Counted from the stretch's first letter, positions 7,954 to 16,404 are shown. The stretch is 30,420 bases of DNA from JALOBO01 sp023228225 (GCA_041663585.1 JBAYMN010000013.1:1-30420); one strand, 5' to 3'. A program made the numbers and translations. The notes: generated by a model from the sequence alone, not told the origin.

Positions 7954-8757
7954 ATGATAATTGATACGCATGCACATTTATGTGAAGAAAATTTTTATTC
8001 AGACAGTGGGGCTAATGGGCAAATAAATTATAAAGATATAATCAGCAATATGGTTGCTGATGGATTAAAAAATATTATTACTGTTAGTTTTGATTATAAA
8101 TCAATGCAAAATAATATAGAGATTGCAAATAATTATGAAAAAATATATTGTGCCTTAGGAGTACACCCAGAATTATGCAAAAATTATTCAAATAAAGAAC
8201 AGGAATATATACTTACAAATGCTATTAATAAAAAAGTTGTTGCCATTGGTGAAATCGGGCTTGACTATCACTATGACAATTTTGATAAAGATTTACAAAA
8301 AGCCGTTTTTATATCACAAATAAAACTTGCCGATAAAGTTAAATTACCATTAATTCTTCATATAAGAGATGCAATGACTGATATGATTGATATTTTAAAA
8401 GAAAACGAACAATATTTAAATAGCGGTTTTGTTGCACATTGTTACTCCGGCAGTATAGAAAGTGCTAAAATTTTACTTGATATGGGCGGTTATATCTCAT
8501 TTGCAGGACCGCTAACATTTAAAAATGCGAGAGGACTAATAGATGTTGTTTCTTTCGTGCCACTTGATAGAATTTTAACCGAAACCGACTCGCCATATCT
8601 TTCGCCGGAACCTTTTAGAGGCACTTTAAATCAGCCAAAAAACACTTTGTATGTTGCAAATAAAATTGCAGAAATTAAAAATTTAAGTAAAGAAACAATA
8701 TATGAAAATACTGTAAAAAACGCAGAAAGTATTTTTAAAAAACTTTCAAATAAATAG
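7954..8757 (+). CDS. tatD: TatD-family metal-dependent hydrolase (DNase)
   Basis: Amidohydrolase-fold enzyme with two-metal active site; family members act as 3'-5' exonucleases on DNA (YabD in Bacillus). 267 residues, normal. Metal ligands are visible: the first HxH (THAH, His6 and His8), Glu100 in GEIGLDYH, His136 in ILHIRDA, His162 in AHCYSG and Asp212 in TETDSPYL. The closing PEPFRGTLNQP is characteristic. AAAGGAA lies 7 nt before the ATG. It is the first gene of the operon with rsmA 32 nt downstream, as in Bacillus, although the rnmV gene that often lies between them is missing. The true substrate in this organism is not shown by the sequence. Confidence 0.94.
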   Translation: MIIDTHAHLCEENFYSDSGANGQINYKDIISNMVADGLKNIITVSFDYKSMQNNIEIANNYEKIYCALGVHPELCKNYSNKEQEYILTNAINKKVVAIGEIGLDYHYDNFDKDLQKAVFISQIKLADKVKLPLILHIRDAMTDMIDILKENEQYLNSGFVAHCYSGSIESAKILLDMGGYISFAGPLTFKNARGLIDVVSFVPLDRILTETDSPYLSPEPFRGTLNQPKNTLYVANKIAEIKNLSKETIYENTVKNAESIFKKLSNK

Positions 8758-8789
8758 ATTTTAAAAATTAAGTGTGGTAATATCAAAAT

Positions 8790-9623
8790 ATGAATAATGC
8801 AAAAGACTTAATTAATGAACATAGTTTTAGTAAATCGCTAGGACAAAATTTTATTACTGATACTAATTTGTTAGAAGCGATTGTTTCTGATGCCAAAATT
8901 AATCCTAATGATTGTGTGCTAGAAATTGGCGCTGGTGCAGGGACACTCACAGAAGTTTTATGCAATAATGCCAAAATGGTAATTAGTTATGAAATAGACA
9001 AAACATTAGAAACAATTTTAAATCAAAAACTTAACAAATACAAAAATTTAGAAATTATTTATAAAGATGTGCTTAAAGAAAACAATCAAGCGATTTATAA
9101 AAAATTTAACGAACCATATAAAATTGTGGCAAATTTGCCATACTATATTACAACCCCGCTTATTTTTAAGTTTTTAGAAGATATAAATAATGTTAATACT
9201 ATTGTGGTTATGGTACAAAAAGAAGTTGCAGAGCGTATTGTTGCAAAATCAAACACGAAAGAATATGGCATATTAAGTGCCATAGTACAATTTTATGCCA
9301 CAGCAAAAATAAAACGAATTGTAAATAAAGATATGTTTTACCCAAGGCCTAATGTTGATTCTGCAATAGTAGCATTAACAAAAAATTCAAATTATGAAAA
9401 AATGACAAATCCTAAGATATATAGTATGTGTGTTCATTCCGCCTTTGCAATGAGAAGAAAAACTTTACAAAACAATTTGTGCATGGGTTTAAAAATATCA
9501 AAATCCCTTGCAAAAGAAATTATTACAGATTGCGGTTTGCCTGAAAATATTAGAGGGGAAGTCTTAACAGTAGAAAACTTTATTAAACTTGCAAATGTGG
9601 TCATTCAAAAGAAAATAGTATAA
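8790..9623 (+). CDS. rsmA: 16S rRNA (adenine(1518/1519)-N6)-dimethyltransferase
   Basis: Also called KsgA. Dimethylates two adjacent adenines in the 3'-terminal hairpin of 16S rRNA during 30S assembly. 277 residues. The N-terminal SLGQNFITD (16-24), SAM-binding EIGAGAGTLT (45-54), the acidic strand end YEID (67-70), catalytic NLPYY (115-119) and FYPRPNVDSAIV are all intact, so an active enzyme is expected. The ribosome binding site is weak (AAGTGTGGTAA), suggesting modest translation. The gap to tatD is 32 nt and to pckA 12 nt. Confidence 0.96.
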   Translation: MNNAKDLINEHSFSKSLGQNFITDTNLLEAIVSDAKINPNDCVLEIGAGAGTLTEVLCNNAKMVISYEIDKTLETILNQKLNKYKNLEIIYKDVLKENNQAIYKKFNEPYKIVANLPYYITTPLIFKFLEDINNVNTIVVMVQKEVAERIVAKSNTKEYGILSAIVQFYATAKIKRIVNKDMFYPRPNVDSAIVALTKNSNYEKMTNPKIYSMCVHSAFAMRRKTLQNNLCMGLKISKSLAKEIITDCGLPENIRGEVLTVENFIKLANVVIQKKIV

Positions 9624-9635
9624 GGTAGGATAATT

Positions 9636-11114
9636 ATGAAAGAAAATATAAATTTAAGTTTTGAACAATTAGAAAAAATCGCATTACAAACCGAAAATGT
9701 AAAAAAAACAAATTTAGATATACTTACCGCATACACGGGTAATAGAACTTCACGCTCACCTAATGACCGATATATTGTTCAAAATATTTTAAACAAGAAG
9801 AGTATTAATTGGGGCGAATATAACCAGCCCATTTCAAAAGATAAAGCACAAGAAGTTAAAGGCATTATTGTTAAATATTTAATGGGCGTAGAACATTATA
9901 TATTTGAAGGATTTATAGGTGCCGAAAAAGTAACAAAAAGTGTGCGTGTTTGCACAGATAAAGCAACGCAAGCAATGTTTTGCGACATTATGCTAGAAAA
10001 GAAAAATAAAAATTTACAAAAATTCACCCCGTATATTAATGTGGTTTGTGCATCAACATTAAAACTTAATTATAAGGCATTAGATATTAACAGTGAAGCG
10101 ATTATATTAATAGATTTGAAAGCGCGTTCGGTCTATATTGCAGGCACAGGCTATACTTGTGAAATTAAAAAATCAATTTTTGCAATATTAAATTACTATT
10201 TGCCAAAAAATGAAATACTTACAATGCACTGCTCGGCAAACTGTGACAATAATGGAAAAAATACTGCATTATTTTTTGGGCTTAGCGGTACAGGAAAAAC
10301 TACATTGAGTACAAGCGATAGTCGCCGGTTAGTAGGTGATGATGAACATATTATGACTGATAAAAATGTAATCAATATTGAAAATGGTTGCTATGCAAAA
10401 TGTATAGGACTAAAACCAGAAAAGGAGCCTCAAATTTATAATGCAATAAAAAAAGGCGCTATGTTAGAAAATGTGCCTATTGTAGATGGAGTGCCCAAAT
10501 TTTTGTCAGCAGAAATTACAGAAAACACGCGTGCCATCTATCCACTTAAAAATGTTCAGCGTTCTATGCCAAATAAAACCAGCGGACTACCAACTGACAT
10601 TTTCTTTTTAAGTGCAGATGCCGAAGGCGTATTTCCACCAATATCAAAACTGGATAAAGAACAAATTGAATTTTATTTTTTATCTGGTTATACAAGTAAA
10701 TTGGCAGGTACGGAAAATAATATTGTAACTCCACAAGCGGTATTTTCTGCTTGTTTTGGCGAGCCATTTATGCCACTAAAACCAAAAATTTACGTAAAAA
10801 TTTTATTACAAAAAATAAAAAAACATAATATCAATGTTTACCTAGTTAATACTGGTTGGTACGGTGGACCATTTGGTATTGGTCAGCGTATTCCGCTTGC
10901 TTGCACTCGTTCACTTGTAGATGGTGCAATAAATGGAGATATAGATAAGGTAGAATATATTAAAGAACCGTATTTTAATTTAAGTATTCCCAAAAGTTAT
11001 AAAGAGTGGACAAGTTTGTTAAATCCAATTGATACTTGGAAAAATAGACAAGAGTATATAAAATCTGCCCAAAGAATAATGCAAAGTATAAAAGATAATT
11101 ATAAAAAATATTAA
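9636..11114 (+). CDS. pckA: Phosphoenolpyruvate carboxykinase (ATP)
   Basis: Interconverts oxaloacetate plus ATP with phosphoenolpyruvate, ADP and CO2. In anaerobes it often runs toward oxaloacetate. 492 residues, about 30-50 shorter than common bacterial enzymes. Key elements are present: TSRSPND (38-44, with the substrate arginine Arg40), KK (178-179), MHCSAN with His198, the P-loop GLSGTGKTTLS (215-225), GDDEH (234-238) and ENTRA with Arg299. Some usually constant positions are changed: TGRSPKD reads TSRSPND, NTGWTGG reads NTGWYGG, and the following GKR reads GQR. AGGTAGGA is the ribosome binding site. It is the last gene of the tatD operon, an unusual partner for rsmA, and is followed by a strong terminator. 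Confidence 0.92.
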   Translation: MKENINLSFEQLEKIALQTENVKKTNLDILTAYTGNRTSRSPNDRYIVQNILNKKSINWGEYNQPISKDKAQEVKGIIVKYLMGVEHYIFEGFIGAEKVTKSVRVCTDKATQAMFCDIMLEKKNKNLQKFTPYINVVCASTLKLNYKALDINSEAIILIDLKARSVYIAGTGYTCEIKKSIFAILNYYLPKNEILTMHCSANCDNNGKNTALFFGLSGTGKTTLSTSDSRRLVGDDEHIMTDKNVINIENGCYAKCIGLKPEKEPQIYNAIKKGAMLENVPIVDGVPKFLSAEITENTRAIYPLKNVQRSMPNKTSGLPTDIFFLSADAEGVFPPISKLDKEQIEFYFLSGYTSKLAGTENNIVTPQAVFSACFGEPFMPLKPKIYVKILLQKIKKHNINVYLVNTGWYGGPFGIGQRIPLACTRSLVDGAINGDIDKVEYIKEPYFNLSIPKSYKEWTSLLNPIDTWKNRQEYIKSAQRIMQSIKDNYKKY

Positions 11115-11122
11115 TTTTAACT

Positions 11123-11160
11123 AAACAAAAACAGTAACAAAAATTACTGTTTTTGTTTTA
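11123..11160 (+). terminator. Strong terminator after pckA
   Basis: A perfect 15-bp stem (11123-11137 with 11144-11158) around a 6-nt loop, ending in TTTTTGTTTT. Confidence 0.9.
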
Positions 11161-11199
11161 GTACGCACATATTTAGCGACATTAGTTATATATTTATTA

Positions 11200-11228
11200 T
11201 TGATATGCAAATTTTTGCATAATACTTT
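11200..11228 (+). promoter_or_regulatory. Possible promoter with a palindromic spacer
   Basis: TTGATA (11200-11205), 17 nt, TACTTT (11223-11228). The spacer consists almost wholly of the palindrome ATGCAAA-TT-TTTGCAT (11205-11220), which could be an operator. The -10 is poor, so the promoter call is tentative. Confidence 0.3.
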
Positions 11229-11305
11229 ATATTAAGACAAAATTAGATTTTTATTTGTTTTGGTCTAATTAAAAAACAAAATATAATATATTTAGGAGGC
11301 TAACA

Positions 11306-12424
11306 GTGATAAAATATACAAAAAAAATTATTATATTATCACCCGCAAAAAATGCGTTTTCTCCCGCACGTGATGATGATTTAAAAGGCGTGTTAATTAT
11401 AGAAAAAACTGCATTAACAATTAATGCAAGTTTAAGGCTCTATAATTTCACCGAGCAAACTGAGCATAAGTATATGCTTGCGATTACGGATAGTATAGGT
11501 AACAAATATAAAATAACCATTATTCCAAATACGAATTCAATATTTAATTTTAATCTTGATAAAAATATAAATTTAGATGGAAAACTTACCGCCGTATTTG
11601 TATCAGTTTTAGGTGATGCCGTTGAACCTTTAATATGGGGTAGTGCAGATAGTAATTCATCTCCCGAAAAAGATTTTGAAAAATTACTACAAGAATTTAA
11701 AACCGAAATTTCACAGGCAGAAAGTTCTTTTGCTACGCTTGGTACAGGTATTCAAAAAAATAAAATTGTAACAACTAATATTGCTCACCCTATATCAGTA
11801 GAGAATGATGAGTTTGATAGCCAAGAAGATATTGATAAAATAATAGATAATGAATTTGAAAAATATCCCAAAGATGATATTTTGTTTAGAGATTCTAAAA
11901 AATTAGAAGAAATAATATTTAGTGAGACAAAAGTCTGTGAAGCATCTGCAAAATGTGAAGAATGTATTTATAAAGAAAATTTTTACAACGGAGTAAAAAT
12001 TACAGGCAAACAAGAACGAGATAAGCAGGCAAAAGAAAAATTTAAAGAAAAAGTAGACACTCCAAACGAAAACAAAACAAATTTTTTTAATATTATATCA
12101 CTACAAATAGATACATTATTTGAAAAATACCCGCCGGAAACTATTTTGCAAGAACTATTACCAAATTCAAAATGGGTCAAAGTTGATTATGAAGGAAAAG
12201 GTGATTATTATGCAATAGGACTACTTTATCAAGAAGATAAAATAAAGTATATTGCTTATGCTGTGCCAAGTGAAGTTGCCGGTAATCAACCTGATGAACT
12301 TAAAGGAATTTCTCAATGGTTTCCAATTAATGTAATGGAACCTAATGGTAAAGGTTACTTTATTATGTATCAAGATGCTGATAGTGGTGATGGGGTTGCA
12401 TTTAATTCGCCAGAGGCAAGTTAA
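11306..12424 (+). CDS. Uncharacterised 372-aa protein with C-terminal clostridial domain
   Basis: I cannot name this family. The start is GTG 11306, with AGGAGG 6 nt upstream. No signal peptide or membrane segment is seen. Three parts are visible. Residues 1-115 are beta-rich (strand pattern KYKITIIPN, KLTAVFVSVLG). Residues 116-255 are charged and linker-like, with a cysteine group Cys211, Cys217, Cys220. Residues 256-362 form a compact domain (LLPNSKWVKVDYEGKGDYYAIGLLY, then KYIAYAVP, QWFPINV, GKGYFIMYQDADSG in order) that resembles a domain in other uncharacterised clostridial proteins. The phrase FEKYPxxxIL occurs twice (184-192 and 272-281), hinting at an internal repeat. The gene is monocistronic, with its own terminator. 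Confidence 0.75.
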   Translation: MIKYTKKIIILSPAKNAFSPARDDDLKGVLIIEKTALTINASLRLYNFTEQTEHKYMLAITDSIGNKYKITIIPNTNSIFNFNLDKNINLDGKLTAVFVSVLGDAVEPLIWGSADSNSSPEKDFEKLLQEFKTEISQAESSFATLGTGIQKNKIVTTNIAHPISVENDEFDSQEDIDKIIDNEFEKYPKDDILFRDSKKLEEIIFSETKVCEASAKCEECIYKENFYNGVKITGKQERDKQAKEKFKEKVDTPNENKTNFFNIISLQIDTLFEKYPPETILQELLPNSKWVKVDYEGKGDYYAIGLLYQEDKIKYIAYAVPSEVAGNQPDELKGISQWFPINVMEPNGKGYFIMYQDADSGDGVAFNSPEAS

Positions 12425-12452
12425 ATGTAGAGAAGAGTGACTAGTTGCTAAC

Positions 12453-12506
12453 GCCCCAAAATAATTTTATTCCCATAAATGAAAATTTGGTTTTGGGGCT
12501 ATTTTA
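12453..12506 (+). terminator. Terminator of the 372-aa gene, overlapping the convergent gene
   Basis: GCCCCAAAA (12453-12461) pairs with TTTTGGGGC (12491-12499), with AATTTT/AAAATT able to extend the stem inside, followed by TATTTTATC. The downstream arm lies within the coding end of the minus-strand gene at 12467-12781. Confidence 0.6.
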
Positions 12507-12781
12507 TCATTAGGTTTAATAGCTGTTAATAACTTTTTTTGGTCGCTGATAAAATGCGTACTTTTTTTAGGAGTTACAAATTCCTCATCATTATCACATA
12601 TTTTATTTTCTGTCAATGGTTCAGTTGGCTCGCCTGCTGAATTTTGATTTGTATTATTTTCGGTATTGCTATTTTGTCCGAGCGTATTTAAAAGATCAGC
12701 AATAGCATTTTGCCCGCTGTTTTCGTCTGCGGTAGTTTTATTATTAAATTTAACAAAATTATATGGACCAAATTTTTGCAT
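12467..12781 (-). CDS. Small hypothetical protein, Asn/Thr-rich, 104 aa
   Basis: Not recognised. The first 12 residues (MQKFGPYNFVKF) look ordered, then follows a low-complexity stretch rich in Asn, Gln, Thr and Glu, and a basic end (KSTHFISDQKKLLTAIKPND, then PKPNFHLWE). There is no membrane segment. GGAG lies 11 nt before the ATG. It is supported as a gene by its ribosome binding site, its position in otherwise empty sequence and its non-random composition, but not by homology I can recall. Its 3' end overlaps the terminator arm of the convergent gene. Confidence 0.5.
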   Translation of the reverse strand: MQKFGPYNFVKFNNKTTADENSGQNAIADLLNTLGQNSNTENNTNQNSAGEPTEPLTENKICDNDEEFVTPKKSTHFISDQKKLLTAIKPNDKIAPKPNFHLWE

Positions 12782-12935
12782 TTTCTTAAATTCTCCATTT
12801 TTTGATTAACATTACAATATATGCCGTATAATACAATGTTAGGAGTATAAAATAAATATAAAAATAATAATTAATTAGATATAATGATTTCTACAATAAG
12901 TCAAGTGGAATAAACAAACAAGCAGAATAAAATGT

Positions 12936-12964
12936 TTGACCTTTACAATAATTAGTGTTATATT
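12936..12964 (+). promoter_or_regulatory. Promoter of the lipoprotein gene
   Basis: TTGACC (12936-12941), 17 nt, TATATT (12959-12964), 45 nt before the ATG. A good sigma-A match. The rest of 12782-13009 is AT-rich; AACATT and AATGTT form an interrupted inverted repeat around 12808-12840 that may serve the divergent small gene. Confidence 0.7.
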
Positions 12965-13009
12965 TATATAAGATTTTTTAAAAGTCAATAATTTTTTTTG
13001 GAGCTTTAA

Positions 13010-14455
13010 ATGAAATATAAACTTATTGCTATAATTTCTGTGTGTATAATGTGTATGGTTTCGCTATTTGGTTGTGGTAATAATCCGCTTTCAATAGGTC
13101 CTAATACTACCGATACCGTATACGGAAATGGGGGAATGGTCGTACAAAAAGGTGAATACCTTTATTATGTTAACGGCTATGTTTCTAACTTGGCTTTAAC
13201 TTATTCTGATAATCGTAATGATAGCACTATTAATAGTGCAATATACCGCACTACGCTTAATGCTGATGGTTCAATTGATTATGATGATGATGGAAATATA
13301 TTGAATACCTACCAAGTAGTATCAAAAGTTGCAGGATTTGAAAACACAGGGATATATATATTTGGCAATTATCTTTATTATGCAACTCCAAATAATCAAC
13401 GCGATAAAGAGGGCGATTTAAGGACTGATCTGATAGATTTTTATAGAATAAAACTTGATGGTTCTGATAACGAAAAAATATATACAAGTGGCGAATTTGA
13501 AAACATAGAATTTGCATTTTATAGTACTAGTGCCGGCATTACACTTGCAGTTTATGAAGGCGCAAATCTTGTTACTATAAATGTTGGTAAAAAAATTGGT
13601 TCACCCGTAACTCTTGCAACAAACGTCACTAGTGTTGCTTTTCCGGAATTAACTAATTATAGAGCAAATGAAACGATAGATGATATCAATACTTATTTAT
13701 ACTATACGAGAGATATATTAGATTCTGACAATTTATCTGTTTCAAATGGTAATGTAGCAGTTAAAGCAAAGTTAGGAACAAACAGCCAAACAGTTTTATG
13801 TATTGATGGTTCAAACACCTATGATTTTATCACTGTTAAAAATTCTAGGCTTTACTATACTCGTAAAAATAATGTAGAACAAATTGCCAAAATTTATGAA
13901 AGCAAAATGCTAACTAACAACCTTGTAAATGTTGATAATAATAATGTAACTCAACGCACAAATTTAGAATATACAACAGTTGTTCCTATGCCCTATGCAT
14001 CGGGCTCATATAGTGGTTTATTGGTTACAGATGCAGATGGTAATTTAAAGTATGTTAAAGATGAAAATGAAACCACAAATGGCAGAGGTACCGATATTAC
14101 ATTACTAGGTACGGATACAGATATAAAAGTGCTTGCTATTTCGGGCGGGTATATTGTTTATACCGATGCTGATGAATTATTTTATATGTCAGTCGATAAT
14201 GCTGATGTTGTAATTAGTTTATTAGGCACAAATGATTCCGCAAAACTTTCTATTAATGTTGCGGGTGATATTTGTGGGAGCACGGGACAATATTTTTACT
14301 TTTATAAAGAGGTTGTAGGCACATACGGTGATACCACGTATTATTTATTTAGAACAGATTTATTTGATATTGACACCGAAGGTGCTAAACCATGCTATCT
14401 TGTAGGCGTTTATGAAGATGGCGATGAACCAATAGAAGAAGATGAAGAAGAATAA
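13010..14455 (+). CDS. Predicted lipoprotein with DUF5050-like beta-propeller repeats
   Basis: 481 residues, exported and lipid-anchored: a basic start (MKYK), a hydrophobic segment and the lipobox SLFGC with the modifiable Cys22. The mature part has repeated patterns such as GEYLYYVNG, GNYLYYATP, RLYYTRKNN and FYRIKLDGSD. These recall the DUF5050 family of extracytoplasmic proteins in Clostridia, predicted to fold as a beta-propeller. The function is unknown; a binding or sensing role at the outer face of the membrane is only an inference. The C-terminus ends in an acidic tail (EDGDEPIEEDEEE). GGAG precedes the ATG. It appears monocistronic, with its own promoter and a weak terminator. Confidence 0.82.
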   Translation: MKYKLIAIISVCIMCMVSLFGCGNNPLSIGPNTTDTVYGNGGMVVQKGEYLYYVNGYVSNLALTYSDNRNDSTINSAIYRTTLNADGSIDYDDDGNILNTYQVVSKVAGFENTGIYIFGNYLYYATPNNQRDKEGDLRTDLIDFYRIKLDGSDNEKIYTSGEFENIEFAFYSTSAGITLAVYEGANLVTINVGKKIGSPVTLATNVTSVAFPELTNYRANETIDDINTYLYYTRDILDSDNLSVSNGNVAVKAKLGTNSQTVLCIDGSNTYDFITVKNSRLYYTRKNNVEQIAKIYESKMLTNNLVNVDNNNVTQRTNLEYTTVVPMPYASGSYSGLLVTDADGNLKYVKDENETTNGRGTDITLLGTDTDIKVLAISGGYIVYTDADELFYMSVDNADVVISLLGTNDSAKLSINVAGDICGSTGQYFYFYKEVVGTYGDTTYYLFRTDLFDIDTEGAKPCYLVGVYEDGDEPIEEDEEE

Positions 14456-14507
14456 GTAAATTTAAAATAATTTAACAAAGGTTAGCAGTAGATTTATATT
14501 TTTATTA

Positions 14508-14533
14508 AGATGGAACAACATCTGTCTTTTTTT
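14508..14533 (+). terminator. Probable terminator after the lipoprotein gene
   Basis: AGATG (14508-14512) pairs with CATCT (14519-14523) around GAACAA, followed by GTCTTTTTTT. The stem is short. Confidence 0.5.
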
Positions 14534-14617
14534 GTGCATTAATTATACAAATCTTATTTTGAGTATGTAATATTACAAAAACCCGCAGAATAAATCGTTT
14601 TTAGGCGGTATTTTTTG

Positions 14618-14648
14618 TATAATGGAAATAATCTAAACAAATTCGACA
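14618..14648 (+). promoter_or_regulatory. spo0A upstream region: -10 element and 0A box
   Basis: In the 332-nt gap before spo0A, TATAAT at 14618-14623 lacks a good -35. At 14642-14648, TTCGACA is the reverse complement of the Spo0A-binding box TGTCGAA, a perfect match, placed just downstream of where that promoter would start. A second -10-like TATAAG (14700-14705) lies 18 nt after TTATGA. The interrupted inverted repeat ACTTAT/ATAAGT (14674-14679, 14701-14706) flanks that pair. Autoregulation by Spo0A is a reasonable inference. I see no clear sigma-H promoter. Confidence 0.5.
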
Positions 14649-14787
14649 AAATTATAACACTAAGAACAAAAAAACTTATGATTATTTATTTAATTTAATT
14701 ATAAGTGTTTGAAATCGCTAATTCACTGTGCTAACATTGTCATATGGCACACAAGTAAAGGTTAAATTTTTATCGGAGGGGAAAAAT

Positions 14788-15621
14788 ATGCAACCAGAAC
14801 AGAAAGATGATATAAGATTATTAATAGTTGATGATAATCAACAAATATTAAAATCTATGTCAGATTATTTTAAAAATCAGGAAAACATTGAAGTCGTGGG
14901 GGCGGTATCAGATGGACTTGAAGCATTAAATGCTATTAAGGAAAAAACACCAAATGTTATAATTATGGATATATTACTGCGTAATATTGATGGGTTTGCA
15001 CTATTAGAACAAATTAGTGCTAGTACCGAGGAATATTATAAAAATTTAAAGATTATTATATTAAGTTCGCTAAGTCAAGAAACTTTTATTAGTAAAGCAT
15101 TATCGCTTGGAGTTTCGTATTATATGATGAAACCGTTTGATATGGACAATTTAAAATCAAGATTATTAGATGTTTATAATTATTGTGGTAAGGCAACACC
15201 GGTTTATGAATTTGCCAATACACTTAATCGTTCGGCACGAGTAGATATTATGCAACCAAAAAATACGCGAAGTCGCGCACTTGAAGAAAAAATTAGTATG
15301 ATATTTATGACAGTAGGCATTCCTGCACACATTAAAGGCTATCAGTTTTTGCGTGAAGCCATAAAAATGACAATAGACACGCCGGACATTATTAATTGCA
15401 TTACAAAAAAACTTTATCCATCAATAGCAGACAAGTACGAAACCAGTGCAAGCAAAGTAGAACGAGCAATTAGGCACGCAATTGAAGTTGCTTGGAATAG
15501 AGGAAAAATAGAGAATATAAATGCTTTATTTGGAGTTAGAGTTTATGGCAGTAACGATAAGCCAACAAATGGAGAGTTTATTGCACTAGTTGCTGATAAA
15601 ATGCTTATAGAAGGGGCGTAA
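14788..15621 (+). CDS. spo0A: Sporulation master regulator Spo0A
   Basis: Phosphorylation-activated transcription factor that commits cells to sporulation and binds 0A boxes. 277 residues. The receiver domain (9-130) has the acidic pair in IVDDN (Asp15, Asp16), phospho-acceptor Asp61, the Ser in LSSLSQE and Lys in MMKPFD. The C-terminal effector domain (about 165-277) contains the signature SKVERAIRHAIEVAWNRG, almost identical across Spo0A proteins. The usual DxxMPxxDG after the phospho-site reads DILLRNIDG, so Met-Pro is missing. ATG 14788 is chosen over the in-frame ATG at 14728 because GGAGGGG lies 7 nt before it. spoIVB, the usual upstream neighbour in Firmicutes, is not here. Confidence 0.97.
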   Translation: MQPEQKDDIRLLIVDDNQQILKSMSDYFKNQENIEVVGAVSDGLEALNAIKEKTPNVIIMDILLRNIDGFALLEQISASTEEYYKNLKIIILSSLSQETFISKALSLGVSYYMMKPFDMDNLKSRLLDVYNYCGKATPVYEFANTLNRSARVDIMQPKNTRSRALEEKISMIFMTVGIPAHIKGYQFLREAIKMTIDTPDIINCITKKLYPSIADKYETSASKVERAIRHAIEVAWNRGKIENINALFGVRVYGSNDKPTNGEFIALVADKMLIEGA

Positions 15622-15674
15622 ATTCAGTTTTACATAATATATGGACTTATTTATAAAAATATTGAACAAAATGG

Positions 15675-15703
15675 TTTACTTTTGTATAAATTATATCTAT
15701 AAT
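15675..15703 (+). promoter_or_regulatory. Promoter of the zinc-ribbon acidic protein
   Basis: TTTACT (15675-15680), 17 nt, TATAAT (15698-15703), 54 nt before the ATG. Confidence 0.75.
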
Positions 15704-15756
15704 ATAAATCGAAAATTACAATCTTCGCTTTATAACAATTTAACAGGAGTAAACCT

Positions 15757-16404
15757 ATGAGCAAAGTATTTAACTATATCAAATGCCCGCGTTGTGAACT
15801 CAATTATATTTTAAAGAAAGATAAATTTTGTGATGTCTGCAAAAAAGAAATGAAAGCGTTAGGAACTTCTAATAAAGATGATGAAGAACTTGAACTAGAA
15901 GTATGCCCTATATGTAAAATTAATTATATTCAACCTGGCGAAACCATGTGCGCAGAATGTTTAAGCGAGAGTGATAGCCTTGAAGAAGAGGATATACCTA
16001 AACCTAAAAAGAAACGTATTGCAAGTGTAAAATCTAGTTTTGAAGAAGAGCCGGAAGAAGAACTTGAAGAAGAGCATATTGATGAAGTAGAAGATGAAAA
16101 ATTTTTTGAAGGCGACGAAATTGATGAAGAACTAGAATTTATCACCGATGATTTAGATGAAGAAACAATTGAGAGTGATGCCGAATCAGAACATGAGGTG
16201 GCGCTGGAATCCGAAGTTGATGATCAGGTTGAAACCGAAGAAGATGATAATTTAGATAATATTGACTTTGATGATGAAGATTTAGATGATGATGACCCAG
16301 ATGATGACGACTTAGATTATAATGAAGAAGATAATGAAGAAGATAATGAAGATGATGATGAAGTTGAAAAAAATGTGCATCAAAAAATAAAAATTCTACA
16401 TTAA
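15757..16404 (+). CDS. Double zinc-ribbon protein with a long acidic tail
   Basis: Unnamed. 215 residues. The N-terminal 70 hold two Cys4 knuckle pairs: CPRC (10-13) with CDVC (25-28), and CPIC (50-53) with CAEC (65-68), each expected to bind one zinc. The two halves are similar (CPRCELNYI and CPICKINYI), indicating an internal duplication. A short basic patch KPKKKR (about 82-87) follows. The remaining ~125 residues are almost all Asp and Glu, with few hydrophobics, so they are probably disordered. Such acidic tails can mimic nucleic acid or bind basic proteins; this is inference. AGGAG precedes the ATG and a strong promoter is present. The 63-aa acidic protein follows 58 nt later. Confidence 0.78.
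   Translation: MSKVFNYIKCPRCELNYILKKDKFCDVCKKEMKALGTSNKDDEELELEVCPICKINYIQPGETMCAECLSESDSLEEEDIPKPKKKRIASVKSSFEEEPEEELEEEHIDEVEDEKFFEGDEIDEELEFITDDLDEETIESDAESEHEVALESEVDDQVETEEDDNLDNIDFDDEDLDDDDPDDDDLDYNEEDNEEDNEDDDEVEKNVHQKIKILH

Noticed and set aside
15930..16145. 71-aa Ser-rich minus-strand reading frame
   Set aside because: It is the shadow of the Asp/Glu-rich tail of the zinc-ribbon gene; repeated GAA/GAT codons read as Ser on the other strand.
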